A stretch of DNA of 21,390 bases, taken from contig MU070353.1 of NCBI GenBank assembly GCA_002284615.2, positions 29,006 through 50,395 on the forward strand. Reading direction: 5' to 3'. This DNA comes from Dunaliella salina. Lineage: Eukaryota; Chlorophyta; Chlorophyceae; Chlamydomonadales; Dunaliellaceae. Made by a program: the position numbers and the translations under genes. This document shows positions 1 to 10,734 of this stretch, piece after piece; the stretch's first letter is position 1, and the number at the start of each line of letters is the position of its first letter. The notes below the pieces were generated by a model. That model was not told where the DNA came from. It worked only from the letters and a program-made list of their open reading frames with translations, and made no database searches.

Positions 1-29
1 CACACACACACACACACACACACACACAC
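1..29. repeat. (CA)n microsatellite at left edge
   Basis: Uninterrupted CA dinucleotides run from the first base to 29. The same dinucleotide ends the window at the right edge, so both ends probably coincide with assembly breaks. The repeat lies just downstream of a DRC3 splice donor, inside an intron on the minus strand. Confidence 0.95.
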
Positions 30-120
30 CATACCTGGTTGTTGTACTTCTCATACAAGTTAAGAGCACATACACACACACACATACCTGGTTGTTGTAC
101 TTCTCATACACGTTAAGAGC
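30..120. repeat. Tandem duplication of exon end plus splice donor
   Basis: A 38-base segment occurs at 30-67 and again at 83-120 with a single mismatch (aagtt against acgtt), separated by a short CA-rich spacer. On the minus strand the segment is the end of DRC3 exon 11 (coding EKYNNQ) followed by a GT donor (gtatg). The 83-120 copy joins the rest of the exon without interruption and is taken as the functional one. The 30-67 copy lies downstream, within the intron. Confidence 0.9.
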
Positions 121-3100
121 GGTTTGAGTCAAGGTTCCAATGTAGTTATTCTGCAGGTCTCGGACCTGAACAAAGATCAGGAAAGATGCAGGAGGGGTCA
201 AGAATGGAGCAGGATGTTGTGAGACCTGTCACGATGTCGCCCTATTGAATGCGAACACATTTTCTGTAACAGCGATTATCATATAAATTGTTCACCACAG
301 CATCCATGAGGTGCAACAGGAGTATTTGATTAGCCATTTAATGCTAACTATGCATAGAGATTTCCCTGCATTAATCTTGCAACAAGACAGCAAAGAAGGA
401 GAGGGAATAAATTGTCGAGGTTGCAACCACTGGCAGATAAAAGATGTCCAAGGTAAACCAACCACCTCACAATGACTGGCATCCACTGCATCCCAAAAAA
501 GCCAGAGTTTGATTTGAAGACACTGAAGGTGGGCCCACCTCCCCTTAAACGAGCAATTGCGGTTGGGCCCCGACCTTCACTGGTCAAGCTTGGTTCCAAG
601 TTGGACCTCTTTCTGCTGTGACTGGAGCATAACCAGCCAAGATTGGGGCCCCCTACCCTAATAAGCCACAGCAAGAACCCACTTTTGACCGCCGAAACTC
701 ATTCTGGGCCACACACTCCACCATATCACGTAGACTCTAGAGGTTCAGACCCTAACAACAATAGGTGGTCACTGCAAAAGTAATTAAGGGAAAAACCCAG
801 TGGTTGGTGATTCACATCGGGAAACAGGACTTCAGCCATTTCCCTCAGAAGGAATCCAGCTTAAAGGGTACCCAAAGGTCAACTTCTGACCTCCTCCTTT
901 CCTTCACATGCAGGACGTAAGCATGGTACATAGATGTTACAAAAAATCTTCATTTAGGAGCAAAAGTGGTCCCAGGTGGGATGTGTAGACTCGAATTGAG
1001 GCCCTTTTCTGGATAATATAAGGCCAGGGGAGCGATCTGGGCTACTCTAAAACTCATCATTTTTGGGTGGTCGTGGCATTCTTGTGAGAAATATAATCAT
1101 CGGCTTGCTCAGAAATTGAGGAAGAATTCTGGAAAAAGTAGCATGTTCAGCAGCATGGAGCATGCTCAGCAGTATAGGGGAGTGGTCCTCCTCTGGAATA
1201 GCACAAACCAATCCAGATTAATTAATGACAGTGTTCAAGTCCGTGCTTCTTCAAACATGTTACACTGCAGTTGAACAAAATGACTTGGCTGTTAAACCAA
1301 CATCAAAATTTGCAGAGTTTTCAGCCTGTAAGTGACACCTTACGAGACAAGTAGCACATCACATGGCCTTTTCCAGAGCATTTTCTGGGCAAAGCCCCTG
1401 TCATAGGGTGTGAGCCCTCTGATTTGCCTGCCTTTGGATGACTCAGCACCTGGCTGCCCTGGCCCAACCAGCTAGGTGGCTCATTAAAGCTGAGGAGCGG
1501 GGTTTGCCTTGGTAGAAATTTTCCAAAAATGCTTTGTTAAGTAAATGAGAATACAGCCAGGGCCAGCATGGCCCACCCAGCGCAACCCTCAATTTGATAC
1601 TCATCATTCTTTCCAAATAAACCTCCTGTTGGGAATCCAAATTTAGGTGGCATATGGTGCAGCCGGCTAACTAATTGGGAACAAGTTAGTGTTAGGTGGC
1701 CAGAAGAAGTTGATTTGTCAGGCGCACCCAGCTTTACCAGCCTCCCTATCATGCACTTACTGAGTCCATGGCCTGGCATTGGACTGTCTAACAAAATCTT
1801 GTTCAAGTCTGTATTTGATCCAGATTGCTGAGGGTACAATAGGTTTCCACATTTTTGACTGCAAAACCCAGGGTTTCATACTGTAGTGGACTTTGATCAT
1901 TACGCAATACTTATATTTGTTTGAGCAGTGCATAATGCTTTAATAATTATTCTGGAGGGGTACGTACTGGTGCGCAATGGTGAAAATAAATGGCCAAGAT
2001 GGGGTGTGTAATGGGAGCGTATTGGTGTAAATAATTCGAAATCCTCATGGATGGATGAGTTCGTGCAAAATATTGGTGTGGAAAAGAGGAAAAGGGACAA
2101 GGATAGGGAGATGATGCAGAACTGCAATGGACATCCAGGCTTCAGACAAGTACGGCAGTGTAAAGCAACAGTCCTTCTCTGTCAATTGAGTGATTAGTTA
2201 TTCAATGCTGCACTTGATTCAAGGCTGAATGGAGACATGAACTGTCTCTAGTTTTGCCATGTCCATTTGTGGATTTTATCTGGACAGCTTCTACTGCCAA
2301 GGTAAGTTGCTTGAATGGATTTTGCCAGGAAACGAATGGCTTCTGCTTGGCTGTGTGTTGTGGAATGGGCATGAATGTGCATCTGTTTCATTGACATTTC
2401 TCTTGCAAAGGTGCATCTCAAAGGGTGCATGAAGAAGGGTGCCGGAAAAGGAGTGCGTGAAGTGAAATGGCTGCCCATTGAGTGCGTAATGGGGGTAATG
2501 GAGGGGGAAAAAGGGCTTTGGCTGGAAGGAAGGTTGCATAATGGGGGTGCGCAAAGTGAAAATAAAACCTGCTTGGCTGCCAACATGGATGCGTAATGTG
2601 GGTGCGCAAAGCAAAAATAAATTCTGCTTGGCTCCCAAAAAGGTTGCATAATGGCTGCATAATGGAAATATTCAATTCAAAAAATTTGGGGTTGCGTCGA
2701 GGTCACAGTCCACTGCGGTATTCTTGTTTGTTGTGCTTTTCAAGCGGACAGAAATGGCCTGTAGAGCATATGCCTTGGTGCCATCCTGGGGGTTGTGCCT
2801 ATCAAAAAGGAATGATCATACTTGCCATTCGGCCACAAGAAAAGGACCACTCATTGATCACAACTAAAGAGCTCCAACTGCAGCCCCCAGCCCCTAGGAC
2901 AGACCTCCTCCTAGGTTGGCACACTCTGTTCATTGACAGGGGTGGTTGCGACACGACAGCCTCAAGCATCTAGTGCCTCCTCATTCAAAACTTAAGCCTG
3001 CAATCAGTGAATGGCTGACTGAGGCATATTTTCAATGTTGCTTGCGCTTGCAACGCCTCCCTCGCTTGTCTCGATGCCAAGATGGCTATCAGTATCGTGA

Positions 3101-6100
3101 AACCAGGAGAAATCAGATTGAAAGACTCCAGGTCTTTTATGCAAGGTACAACATGTACGTGGATGGACAAAGAGCACAAGAAACGCCCACCCACCTGTGC
3201 AAAGTATTCATTGTAGGATGCCTTGTTTGTCTCTACGAGCTCACTGTAGTTGCGGTCAAACTCTTTGAGCAGCTCTTGCAGCACCTCCACACACTCTTCT
3301 TCCAGCTCAAGCAGCTCATCCTTGAGGGTGGTGAGCCGTACCTGAGGAGAATTGAACCAATCATGGATACACACGACTTTGCATTCATAAGACGTGCATC
3401 TGAGCGTACGGACGTGCATGGCCTGTAATTTTGATTCTGTGTAGACACAAAGCAACCAGAACACGTTTTGCTTCATGTGATTAGTCATGAACAGTAGTGA
3501 CCACACGTGTATGCATACAGTGCTTCCTTGAAGCCAACATACCATGATCAACATGACAGGAGAATTCTCCAACCCTTCACATGGACATGAAATCGTCTCC
3601 AAGGAGACTGAGAGCCTCTGTGTGTAAATGACGCTGCCCTCTTTTGGTTCCCCCTTCCCCACTGTTGCGCACTGTTGCCAAAGGCCTGATCAAGTTCTTG
3701 AGGCACCTCCTCAACCCCAATTTAAATCTTCAAAAAGCTGACTGATGATTGAAAGGATTGACTAAAAGCGCCAAGGACCCCTCGCACTCTCAGTGATCGG
3801 GAGTACTTGCTGAAAGTGGATGCTGCTGCTTTAGGCCAATTGGCTGCAGCAGCAGCTTCTGCAAGGCCCTCCCGTCTTATATTTCTAATTGATCATTGCG
3901 GGCAAGCGAGTAGCACTTGCAACCAGATGACAGGCACAGCGTTGATGCAGAAGCACTTGCAACCAGTTGAAAGGCACAGCGCGGATGAAGAAGCACAGAA
4001 ATAGGGCAGGCTGACAAAGGAGGAGGCTAGGCCATCACACACACAGCAAGGAAGCTACTCCTCAGCTGCACACTCCGTGCGCATCTGTACTTAAGCATAC
4101 ATGTAACCAAGGTTCTGGAAAAAGCTGAAAAATAACACTGATGTGCTTTTGTGTATGTGGATGAGGTGGGGGGCTGGGAAGAGGGAAAGGTATGTGCCTA
4201 CCTACTGAACACTCATTCAATGAGGTGAGAGGACAGATGTAATCACCTTTGGCTGCAGGACATGCATGTCGGCCTCTCCAGGGTTGTGCTGAATCTGGCT
4301 GATTGCCTTTTTCTTCATCTTCTCGTAGACTGTTATCAAATCCTGGGAAAAGGAGGGAAAGAGCACCAAACTAGCATCAGCTTGCAGGTTGTCAATGGCA
4401 GGATCTAGATGGCAATCCTCGATGTCAGGATCTGGTTGGCAATTGTCAAGATCAAACCAAGTCTTACCTTTGCTTGCCCATCCTTCTCTGCCAAGAACCC
4501 ATCCACCACCGATTTCCACTCTGCATATTCTTGCTCCTTCTTTTCATGTTGTTTCATCATGGAAGCCTGCAACCATGGCAAAATACATGTCTGAGCAATT
4601 CATTCAATTTCTGTACAACACGCTGAATAAAATCATTAAAAAACAGCTTGGCCATCAAGCTGGAGCAAAGATCTAGCAATATTTTTCCCTGCTGCACGTT
4701 TCTGCGTCCTGCGTCTGTGGCCACCTTTGGTACATTACCCTTGAATTATTTCAGGCATGACCACCAGGCTTGCACTCCCACGGTTGACGGTTTGCTGTAC
4801 GATTTTACGGGACGGTGCCGTTTTACGATCTTAAACCGTCTTTTTCATATTCTGGACCGTTTAAACGGTGTGAGACGGTTCGCTGGTCGGTTTGGTCCGA
4901 CAATTCTGCTCGATAACGAAAACGTCACTTGGAAGTATCAGAACTTCTCTGGATGAACAAAATAAGAAGAAGGACCACAACAGTGGTTGCAAATGCTTTA
5001 AAATCAAGCAGTTTCTGATGTCAGACCCAGTCATTCTTCTTGCCCTTGGTCTCCTTCTGGGCTGGCAAGCCTACATGGAGGCCTGTTGGGGGGTTTACCC
5101 GGAGGCCTGTTGGGGGAGGTGCCCTGGTCAAGCCCCCTGGGGCAGGCATGCTGGTGCCCCCCAAGGCAATCCTTGCTTGCTTCCTGGCTCTGCCTTGCAT
5201 TTGCATTTTGCAACCAAATAATATAAATATATATAAAAGGTTTGCTTGCAAACACTGGATGGCAGCCATGCAAGCATGGCCATGCAAGCAGCGTGTGGCC
5301 AATCCGACGGTGCAACCGAACTGGTCGATTTGCCACNGTCTGGTTCTTGAAAGCGTCTTTTACGATTTGAACCGAACCGAACCGTGCACCGAACCGTTTA
5401 GACGGTCAGAATTCTGAGAGACGGCGTGGGTGTGCAAGCCTGATGACCACCCATAATTAATGTGCCTTATGAGGCATCTTTTGCAGCGGCAGCAGCAGCA
5501 GCAGCAGCAGCAGCAGAAAAATGTGCACATCCAGCAAATAACTGAACGTCACTTTTCTCATGACGAGCACACTGCAATGCATCAACTAAGCCCCTTCACG
5601 CAGCAATGCGTCAACCGCAACTGACCTTGAATGGCTCCTTCTGTGCATGGAAGGCATCCCGGACAGCATTCCAGCCCTCAGTGAGGTTGGGCACCATGCA
5701 AAACGTTTCCCACTCTGGGTCTTGCTTTGTCTGCGATTTTGATCAACCATGAGCACGACATGGAGGTGAGGAAGCTGCGACCTTAAACTCTGAAATCATG
5801 GAGCACTTGCCGGTGTTGTAAGCCCTCATGCAGAAGTTGGTTGTGATGAAAAGAAGCAAGATAGAGGGGCTCACAAGGCAACAGCTGAGGACAGTGTAAG
5901 GCTCATTGCTATCGTTGCATTTCGCCACAAAGTGTGACTGGACGGGAACAGGCATGAGAGCCGCAACACAATCCCTCATCCGCTTCTCAGCATCCTGGTT
6001 ACAATCACAGCAACTTTGTCAGCGATCAGTATAGACCCAGAACCCTGCAACCAAGGACAGTGATGACAACTTGATCCAGGCCCCAACTTCTGCAGAGGCT

Positions 6101-8020
6101 GTGTGTGTCCTATTCCCAACTACGTGCTGCTCACCATGTCATCTGCTAGGGTCTCGATGCCGTCCAGATTTGCTGCACGCATCTTGTCTTCCTCAGCTTT
6201 CATCCTGGCAGCATTCTCTGCATCTATCTTTGCTTGGACCTCCCGCTCCTTCATCTCATTCACTTCATCCTGCAAGGGCAAACCAGGATAACAGGGCATT
6301 TCAAATCACAACCATCACAGGTTGGCCATCACGACAATTACACCTAGGAGGCAGGTTGTTTTTCATTGTATACAGCATCATCAAATTTGTTTATCAGCTG
6401 CTCTTTGGCAAGTCAAAGGAGCAGAGTGCAAAAGGAATTCCTTGTACTTCTATGCAAAGGCGTACTTCCATGCAAAGGCGTATAAAAAACGCATTGTTGG
6501 AAACCTGTGCCATGACTGCGTTTTGGGCTGACGATCCATCTCCTGTCCAGAATGTGACTGAAAGCCCTACTTTGCTCTTATGCCCATGGGGCATACATGA
6601 AAGGCAAATGAACACACATGGTTCGGGTCGACCGGAAACGCACACACTGGGACAATTTTTCCTCGGTTCCAGAGAAAAACAGAGGAGGGGCAGCGCCTTG
6701 CAGGCCTTCCTGGCGTCACTGATCTTCAATTCTCATTGCTCTTTTCTGTACAATTTTTTTCCTTGTAGTCAATTAGGTATTTCCAAAACACAACCTTTTC
6801 TTCTGCATCAAGTTGAAACGCAAGTTGTTTTCCATTTCCTTGATCAGCAAAATCAAGATTTTCTTTTCTACATATAAGCTTTTTAAATTCATTTTTTCGC
6901 TGGCTCAGACCAACCACAAGCCGATCAGCCAAATGACCTGGCTGAAGGTTTACCCCCATTGTAACCATAGTAACCATTATTGTACTTAGTGTCGCTTCTG
7001 GCCTACCTAGATGCACTCAAGCTGAAGGCATGCTCACATCTTTGCAGTCCTCCCTTTCTCAGCATAATGGTGCTGGGCGCAACAGCTGCAGGGTACGAGC
7101 GCGCTCCCTTGTTCACACCCTGCAGCTGCTGCGCCCAGCACCATTACGCTCAGCTGGCTCCCCCCCTGCTGGACCCCTCCTGTCCCTGTCCCTGTTCCTG
7201 CTCCTCGCCCTCCTGTCAAGGCCACCTGCAGAATGGAGCTTTTGAGGCCACAGGTGGTAGTGCTCCAAGTGAGTTGCCCCATCTGTGATGACACCTATGA
7301 TGGGCGTGCCATGGTGCCAGCAGGTTTTCCGTCCTCTCAGAGGCTCCAATGGACTTATGATACTCATCATACTGTCACCATCTTTGTCTCAGCTCAGAGC
7401 AGGGAAGGACTCCAAAGCACTCTCCCAGGGATCCAGGCTTGTACTCTTCCGCGCGTGTGACGGATTAAAGAGAGAGTTTCCTGGCAGTTCTTTCCATCCC
7501 AACAGCGACACACACATAAGGCATAGACACAAAACATACACAAATATTGCACGGTTAAACGTGCAAGGCTTACTACAATCCCGCATGCAACACATCCCCT
7601 GCATCTTTGCTCACCTGATGGTGCTCCTCGGCTGCTGTGACATCTGCTTTGGCCACGCGCCGGTAGTCTAAATAGGTGATGTAGTTGAGGTGCGAGAGCA
7701 CATACGACCTGCATTACCGCACCAACTCTAATGTTTTGCAACACTGATTTATTGCGAGGGGCCCAAATAATTTCCTAATTTTCTGCGAACTTTAAGTTTT
7801 GCGACGGAATTCCAGAAGTAGGCAAAACTTGCAAACATCATCAAACGTCCTGCAACAAACGGCGTTCAGGCCTGTTGTTAGCCCTTCCCGAGGCCCATGT
7901 CCATGGCCTCAGCCTCCTCCATGGTCTCCTCCCCTGTGCCTAAGACCTCTGCATGCAGGCGCCCACGCCCGCGCCAGCAGCCACCCCTGCTCCTGACCTG
8001 TTGTGCACAGCCCCTGCCCC

Positions 8021-8059
<39 letters not shown>

Positions 8060-10734
8060 CAATGATGATGATGATGATGATGATGATGCATGCGTGCAGC
8101 TTTAGGAAGCAGCTGTAGGCCGTGGGGGGCGAAGGAGGAGGCATGTTGTTGCTGCATGCTGCTCCCGCTGCTGCATGTGGGCACACGGACAGCAAGAGTG
8201 GGCTCCAGGCGGGTGTTGAGCACCCTGGGCTTGGTCGGGCTCCCTGCATCCGCTTCCGTGCGCTTGCGCTTGAAGCAACCCATGTCAAAAAGATTGTTGT
8301 TTCCCCCTTGGGGGCGTGTGGGTCCATTTCTGGGCAAAAGAAAGGCCAGAATGTAAAACTAAAACTATTGCGAGGCCTGAGAAAAAGTAATTTCCAACGA
8401 CGCTGGAGTATTGCGAGGGGCGCTGGAAGTTAATCAATTCCTCGCAATAAACCCAGAGTCGGTGCAGTAGATGTTAGGACACAAATAATCTGCAAGGTTG
8501 GCCTGTGTCCACTGTACTGGGCAGCCTTGTGCAAATAGGATATACATGAAATCAAGGCCATATGAAAAATGTAAGATCATGCTCGACCTGTACAAGTAAC
8601 CAGGGTGAAACGATATGTACATGAGACAATGCCACAAGACCCCAAACCTGATGTGTCAGGCATTGGAGCATCATGTGTTTTGATGTAGGAATGAATGGAG
8701 GACGAGGCCAATCAAAGTGAAAAAAGTGAACCAAAGTAAAGCCAAGAGGAAAAAGGGCCAGCTGGGCAGCACTTTGTTGACTGACGTTACCTGTAGTCAT
8801 GGTCCTTGCAGAAGGGGTTCCCAGCTAAATTCACCAGGCGCAAGTTCTTGAATTGTCGCAGGTAATAGATGCTTTCCAGCTTCTTGAGGTCATTTTGCCC
8901 TGCAGTGTCACAGTGAGAATATTGCCTTGGTTTTGGTAAGAAATGAAAAGCTGCAGAAGGAAAGGATGTGCCACAAAGTGAAGCTTGCTAGTGCCCCACA
9001 AAGGACAGCTTGCGCTACTAAGGGCCTTGCAATCACTCAGGCTAGGAGCTAAGAGCCTCTTCTACACAACCAAATATGCATATGGCAATTTCTTTTGGGC
9101 GCAACGACAAAAACATTAGCATAAGTGCTACAGCATGACAAAACTAGCAAAAGTCATTTTTGGCGGTGGCCATCAGCTTCATCATACCTAAGGAGAGAGC
9201 ATTGAGGTTGACAAGAGTGTCCATGTTCTCGATTTCCGAAATCTGGTTGTGGTAGAGAGACAGGTCTGTCAGCTTGGTCAGTGTGTCCAAGCCCTCGATT
9301 TTTGTGATCTTGTTGAAGGATAAATCGAGCCATGTCAAATTTGTCTGTTGAGTCAAAAGAATAGGTGTGTGCAAATAAATCAAGTATGGACAAAGCAATT
9401 GGATGAGCAGTGATCAGGATCAAGGACATGATGTTACTTGCACCTCAAAGCACAAGAGCGCATGCTGCAAGCAAAGAAAACAAATTTTCTTTTAATTAAA
9501 AGACCTTTAAGGAAATCTTTTGTATGAAAAAGGGCTGCTTTACAATGCCTTCATTTAGAGCAACTTATTGTGCAGGTGTACCTCTGCTTGCACAATCTTC
9601 ACCAGGAATTGGCAGGTGCAACAGGTGCAAACCAGCCTAGCTCTTCCTTGATGGCAATCCATTCAAGTGTCAGCTCTCGCAATTACGAACACGAGCACAC
9701 TATCCAGCAGGGATGACACCAGCGCTTCATGGGGAAACTTCAATGGCCAGTCCCTGTACAAACATCAATTTTTTGTGCAAACCTGGTTTACAAACTCCTC
9801 TTCGGGGATCCCACAGCCCACCAGCTTCAAGGTTGGCAGATGTTTACTTTCAAAGCCCAAACACCTACCAGGTGCGCAATGTTGCTGATTTGTGTTATCT
9901 GGTTGTTGTCCAATTGCAACTTGGTCAGGTTTTCTAAGCCTTGTAGGCTGTCAATCTTGGCAATACTTCTGTAGCTGAAGGCAAGGCACTCTATTTCTGA
10001 AAAGGGCATGCTCCGTTTCTTCTGTGCGACTGCATCTGGGTCACTCCCCGGTATCTGCAACAAAAGATGCGCAGGTCACAGTTGAAAATTGAGCTTCACT
10101 TCAAACAGCATGACTAGCATGTGCACATAAATCACGTAAAGCCGAGTGCCAGTGCATGTGCCCATGGTTCCAAGCTTTGAGGGATGAATCAATGGGTGCT
10201 TTTGCCAGGCATTTCATTTCCAGCTGGAGCAAGCGCTTCCCTGAACGCATGCTCCGGTCGAAGGGCACCTGGCTGCACAAAAATCCACGCATGTACTTGG
10301 CACAATTAATTGACCTTTCTATTGAAGCGAGTGCATGTAAGCCTTTGTGTCGTGGATGCAGGACCTCGTTTGTCCTTGCGGTGCATCCTCAAAGCCTGTG
10401 TGCATGCCTTGTGTCCTCAAGAGCGTGTCTAACATTTTCTCCAACAGCTCTGAGCACAAATTAAATGCCCAGCAGCTTGCACACATGACAAGTAGAGTGC
10501 AGGCATATGCTCGAGAAGGACAGAAGGGGGAAGGGGGTAGACCTGCTGTACAGCATGTTACGTCTCCAATCTGAAAGGTTTAAGCATGTTTGCCACATGT
10601 GGTGACAAAGCTAAACCTGATTTAATGCTACAAGTCACATGCATTCTACTTACCTGAATGCAGTCTCGGGTGAGCTGTTTGGTGATGACATTTGGTTCCA
10701 CCTCTGCTATCAACCTCTCCAGAGACACCGGCAT
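88..10734 (-). CDS. DRC3: Dynein regulatory complex subunit 3 (LRRC48/FAP134-like), 3'-partial
   Basis: DRC3 is a subunit of the nexin-dynein regulatory complex, which links neighbouring doublet microtubules in motile cilia and controls inner-arm dynein. My exons, in coding order, are: 10734-10654, 10054-9869, 9344-9188, 8899-8791, 7708-7615, 6269-6135, 5730-5626, 4566-4468, 4342-4247, 3341-3195 and 165-88. All introns are GT-AG and all phases agree, giving 429 codons without a stop. Residues 1-45 match the DRC3 N-terminus ([10 protein letters not shown]). Residues ~48-175 are SDS22-like LRRs ([47 protein letters not shown]). The LRR cap [10 protein letters not shown] lies at ~188-197, and the rest is charged coiled coil. 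The ATG at 10734 aligns with the animal start. Compared with human DRC3 (523 aa, from memory), about 90-100 C-terminal residues lie beyond the left edge. A leucine-rich-repeat protein of another N-DRC or phosphatase-regulator type is less likely, because the coiled coil also aligns along its length. Confidence 0.93.
166..3194 (-). other. DRC3 intron 10, 3.0 kb
   Basis: This is the largest intron of the gene, between the exon ending with a GTGGGT donor and the exon starting after TTTGTTCAG. It holds the 55-bp minisatellite described separately. Open frames on either strand here (for example minus 1839-1537 and 2649-2248) resemble nothing I know and look like chance frames in repeats. I see no RNA gene and no transposon ends. 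Confidence 0.7.
2424..2654. repeat. Degenerate 55-bp minisatellite
   Basis: About four and a half units start near 2424, 2480, 2532, 2587 and 2642. The clearest two (2532-2586 and 2587-2641) are exactly 55 bp each and share the order TGCRTAATG, GGTGCGCAAAG, AAAATAAA and TGCTTGGCT. A further diverged relative lies around 1928-2015 (GGTGCGCAATGGTGAAAATA). The array is inside DRC3 intron 10. Confidence 0.8.
3912..3998. repeat. 40-bp tandem repeat, about 2.2 copies
   Basis: Units run 3912-3951 and 3952-3991, each starting AGCACTTGCAACCAG and differing at only a few positions, followed by a partial AGCACAG. The repeat is within DRC3 intron 9 and has no coding signal. Confidence 0.85.
4765..5442. 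mobile_element. Non-autonomous hAT-type DNA transposon (678 bp)
   Basis: The left end reads CAGGCTTGCACTCCCACG and the right end is its inverted complement with one mismatch (T/A at position 12). The element is flanked by a perfect 8-bp direct repeat, ATGACCAC, at 4757-4764 and 5443-5450. An 8-bp duplication and ends starting CAG fit the hAT superfamily. Both subterminal zones are crowded with ACGGT/ACCGT motifs in both directions (for example around 4784-4900 and 5305-5410), as hAT transposase-binding regions often are. No transposase frame is present, so it would depend on a partner in trans. It sits in DRC3 intron 7. The ambiguous base at 5337 lies inside it. Confidence 0.85.
5490..5516. 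repeat. (CAG)9 microsatellite
   Basis: Nine perfect CAG units lie just outside the hAT-like element in DRC3 intron 7. They are not part of any exon in my model. Confidence 0.95.
5875..5994 (-). other. Possible in-frame cassette exon in DRC3 intron 6
   Basis: On the minus strand a 120-base segment has an AG acceptor (TTGTAACCAG) before it and a GTGAGC donor after it. It is open for 40 codons in phase 0, the same phase as the exons on both sides (6269-6135 and 5730-5626). It starts [13 protein letters not shown], which is charged like the neighbouring coiled coil, but it becomes cysteine- and serine-rich at its end. Animal DRC3 aligns better when it is skipped, so I left it out of the main model. 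Confidence 0.25.
6445..6480. repeat. 18-bp direct repeat, two copies
   Basis: TACTTCTATGCAAAGGCG (6445-6462) is followed immediately by the same sequence with one change (6463-6480). It is in DRC3 intron 5 and has no coding meaning. Confidence 0.9.
6898..6985 (+). mobile_element. Retrotransposon 3'-end fragment (shared stem-loop)
   Basis: CAGCCA (6926-6931), a 7-base loop and TGGCTG (6939-6944), followed by AAGGT and a run rich in TGTAACC-like words, match the 3' ends seen at 12654 and 14709. Only the last ~90 bases of the element can be recognised. The fragment lies in DRC3 intron 5, opposite to the gene's direction. Confidence 0.6.
7061..7150. repeat. Long hairpin: 34-bp stem, 22-base loop
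   Basis: The arms are 7061-7094 and 7117-7150. When folded, 32 of 34 positions pair, with A-C mismatches at two places. The loop is 7095-7116. The stem starts AGCATAATGGTGCTGGGCGC. It lies in DRC3 intron 5, so it would be transcribed with the gene. I see no target duplication and no element ends around it. Confidence 0.85.
7749..8451. mobile_element. Candidate non-autonomous element with TTGCGAGG motifs
   Basis: TTTATTGCGAGG near 7748-7759 is mirrored by CCTCGCAATAAA at 8440-8451, giving a 12-bp terminal inverted repeat about 700 bp apart. The word ATTGCGAGG also occurs at about 8367 and 8410, close to the right end. No convincing target-site duplication flanks it, so transposon status is uncertain. 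The interval lies in DRC3 intron 4 and contains the TGA microsatellite. Confidence 0.4.
8021..8088. repeat. (TGA)n microsatellite, two blocks
   Basis: Thirteen TGA units (8021-8059) and a second block of about nine (8063-8088) are separated by a short interruption (CAA). On the minus strand the repeat reads as polyhistidine in one frame. It is intronic in DRC3 and is not considered coding. Confidence 0.95.

Noticed and set aside
1537..1839. 100-codon minus-strand frame in intron 10
   Set aside because: No family resemblance, no splice context matching DRC3 and no upstream signals. It is most likely chance.
1900..2127. Minus-strand frame with a hydrophobic, signal-peptide-like start
   Set aside because: It overlaps the degenerate minisatellite relative, and the hydrophobic start comes from T/C-rich sequence.
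2985..3662. 225-codon minus-strand frame
   Set aside because: Only 3341-3195 is a real DRC3 exon. The parts before and after are intron sequence read in the same frame past the splice sites.
6071..6877. Longest plus-strand open frame (268 codons)
   Set aside because: It is antisense to a DRC3 exon (6135-6269) and runs on through intron sequence and a tandem repeat. Its composition is low-complexity with no recognisable domain.
7878..8337. Frames with polyhistidine or polymethionine runs
   Set aside because: They are translations of the TGA microsatellite inside DRC3 intron 4.
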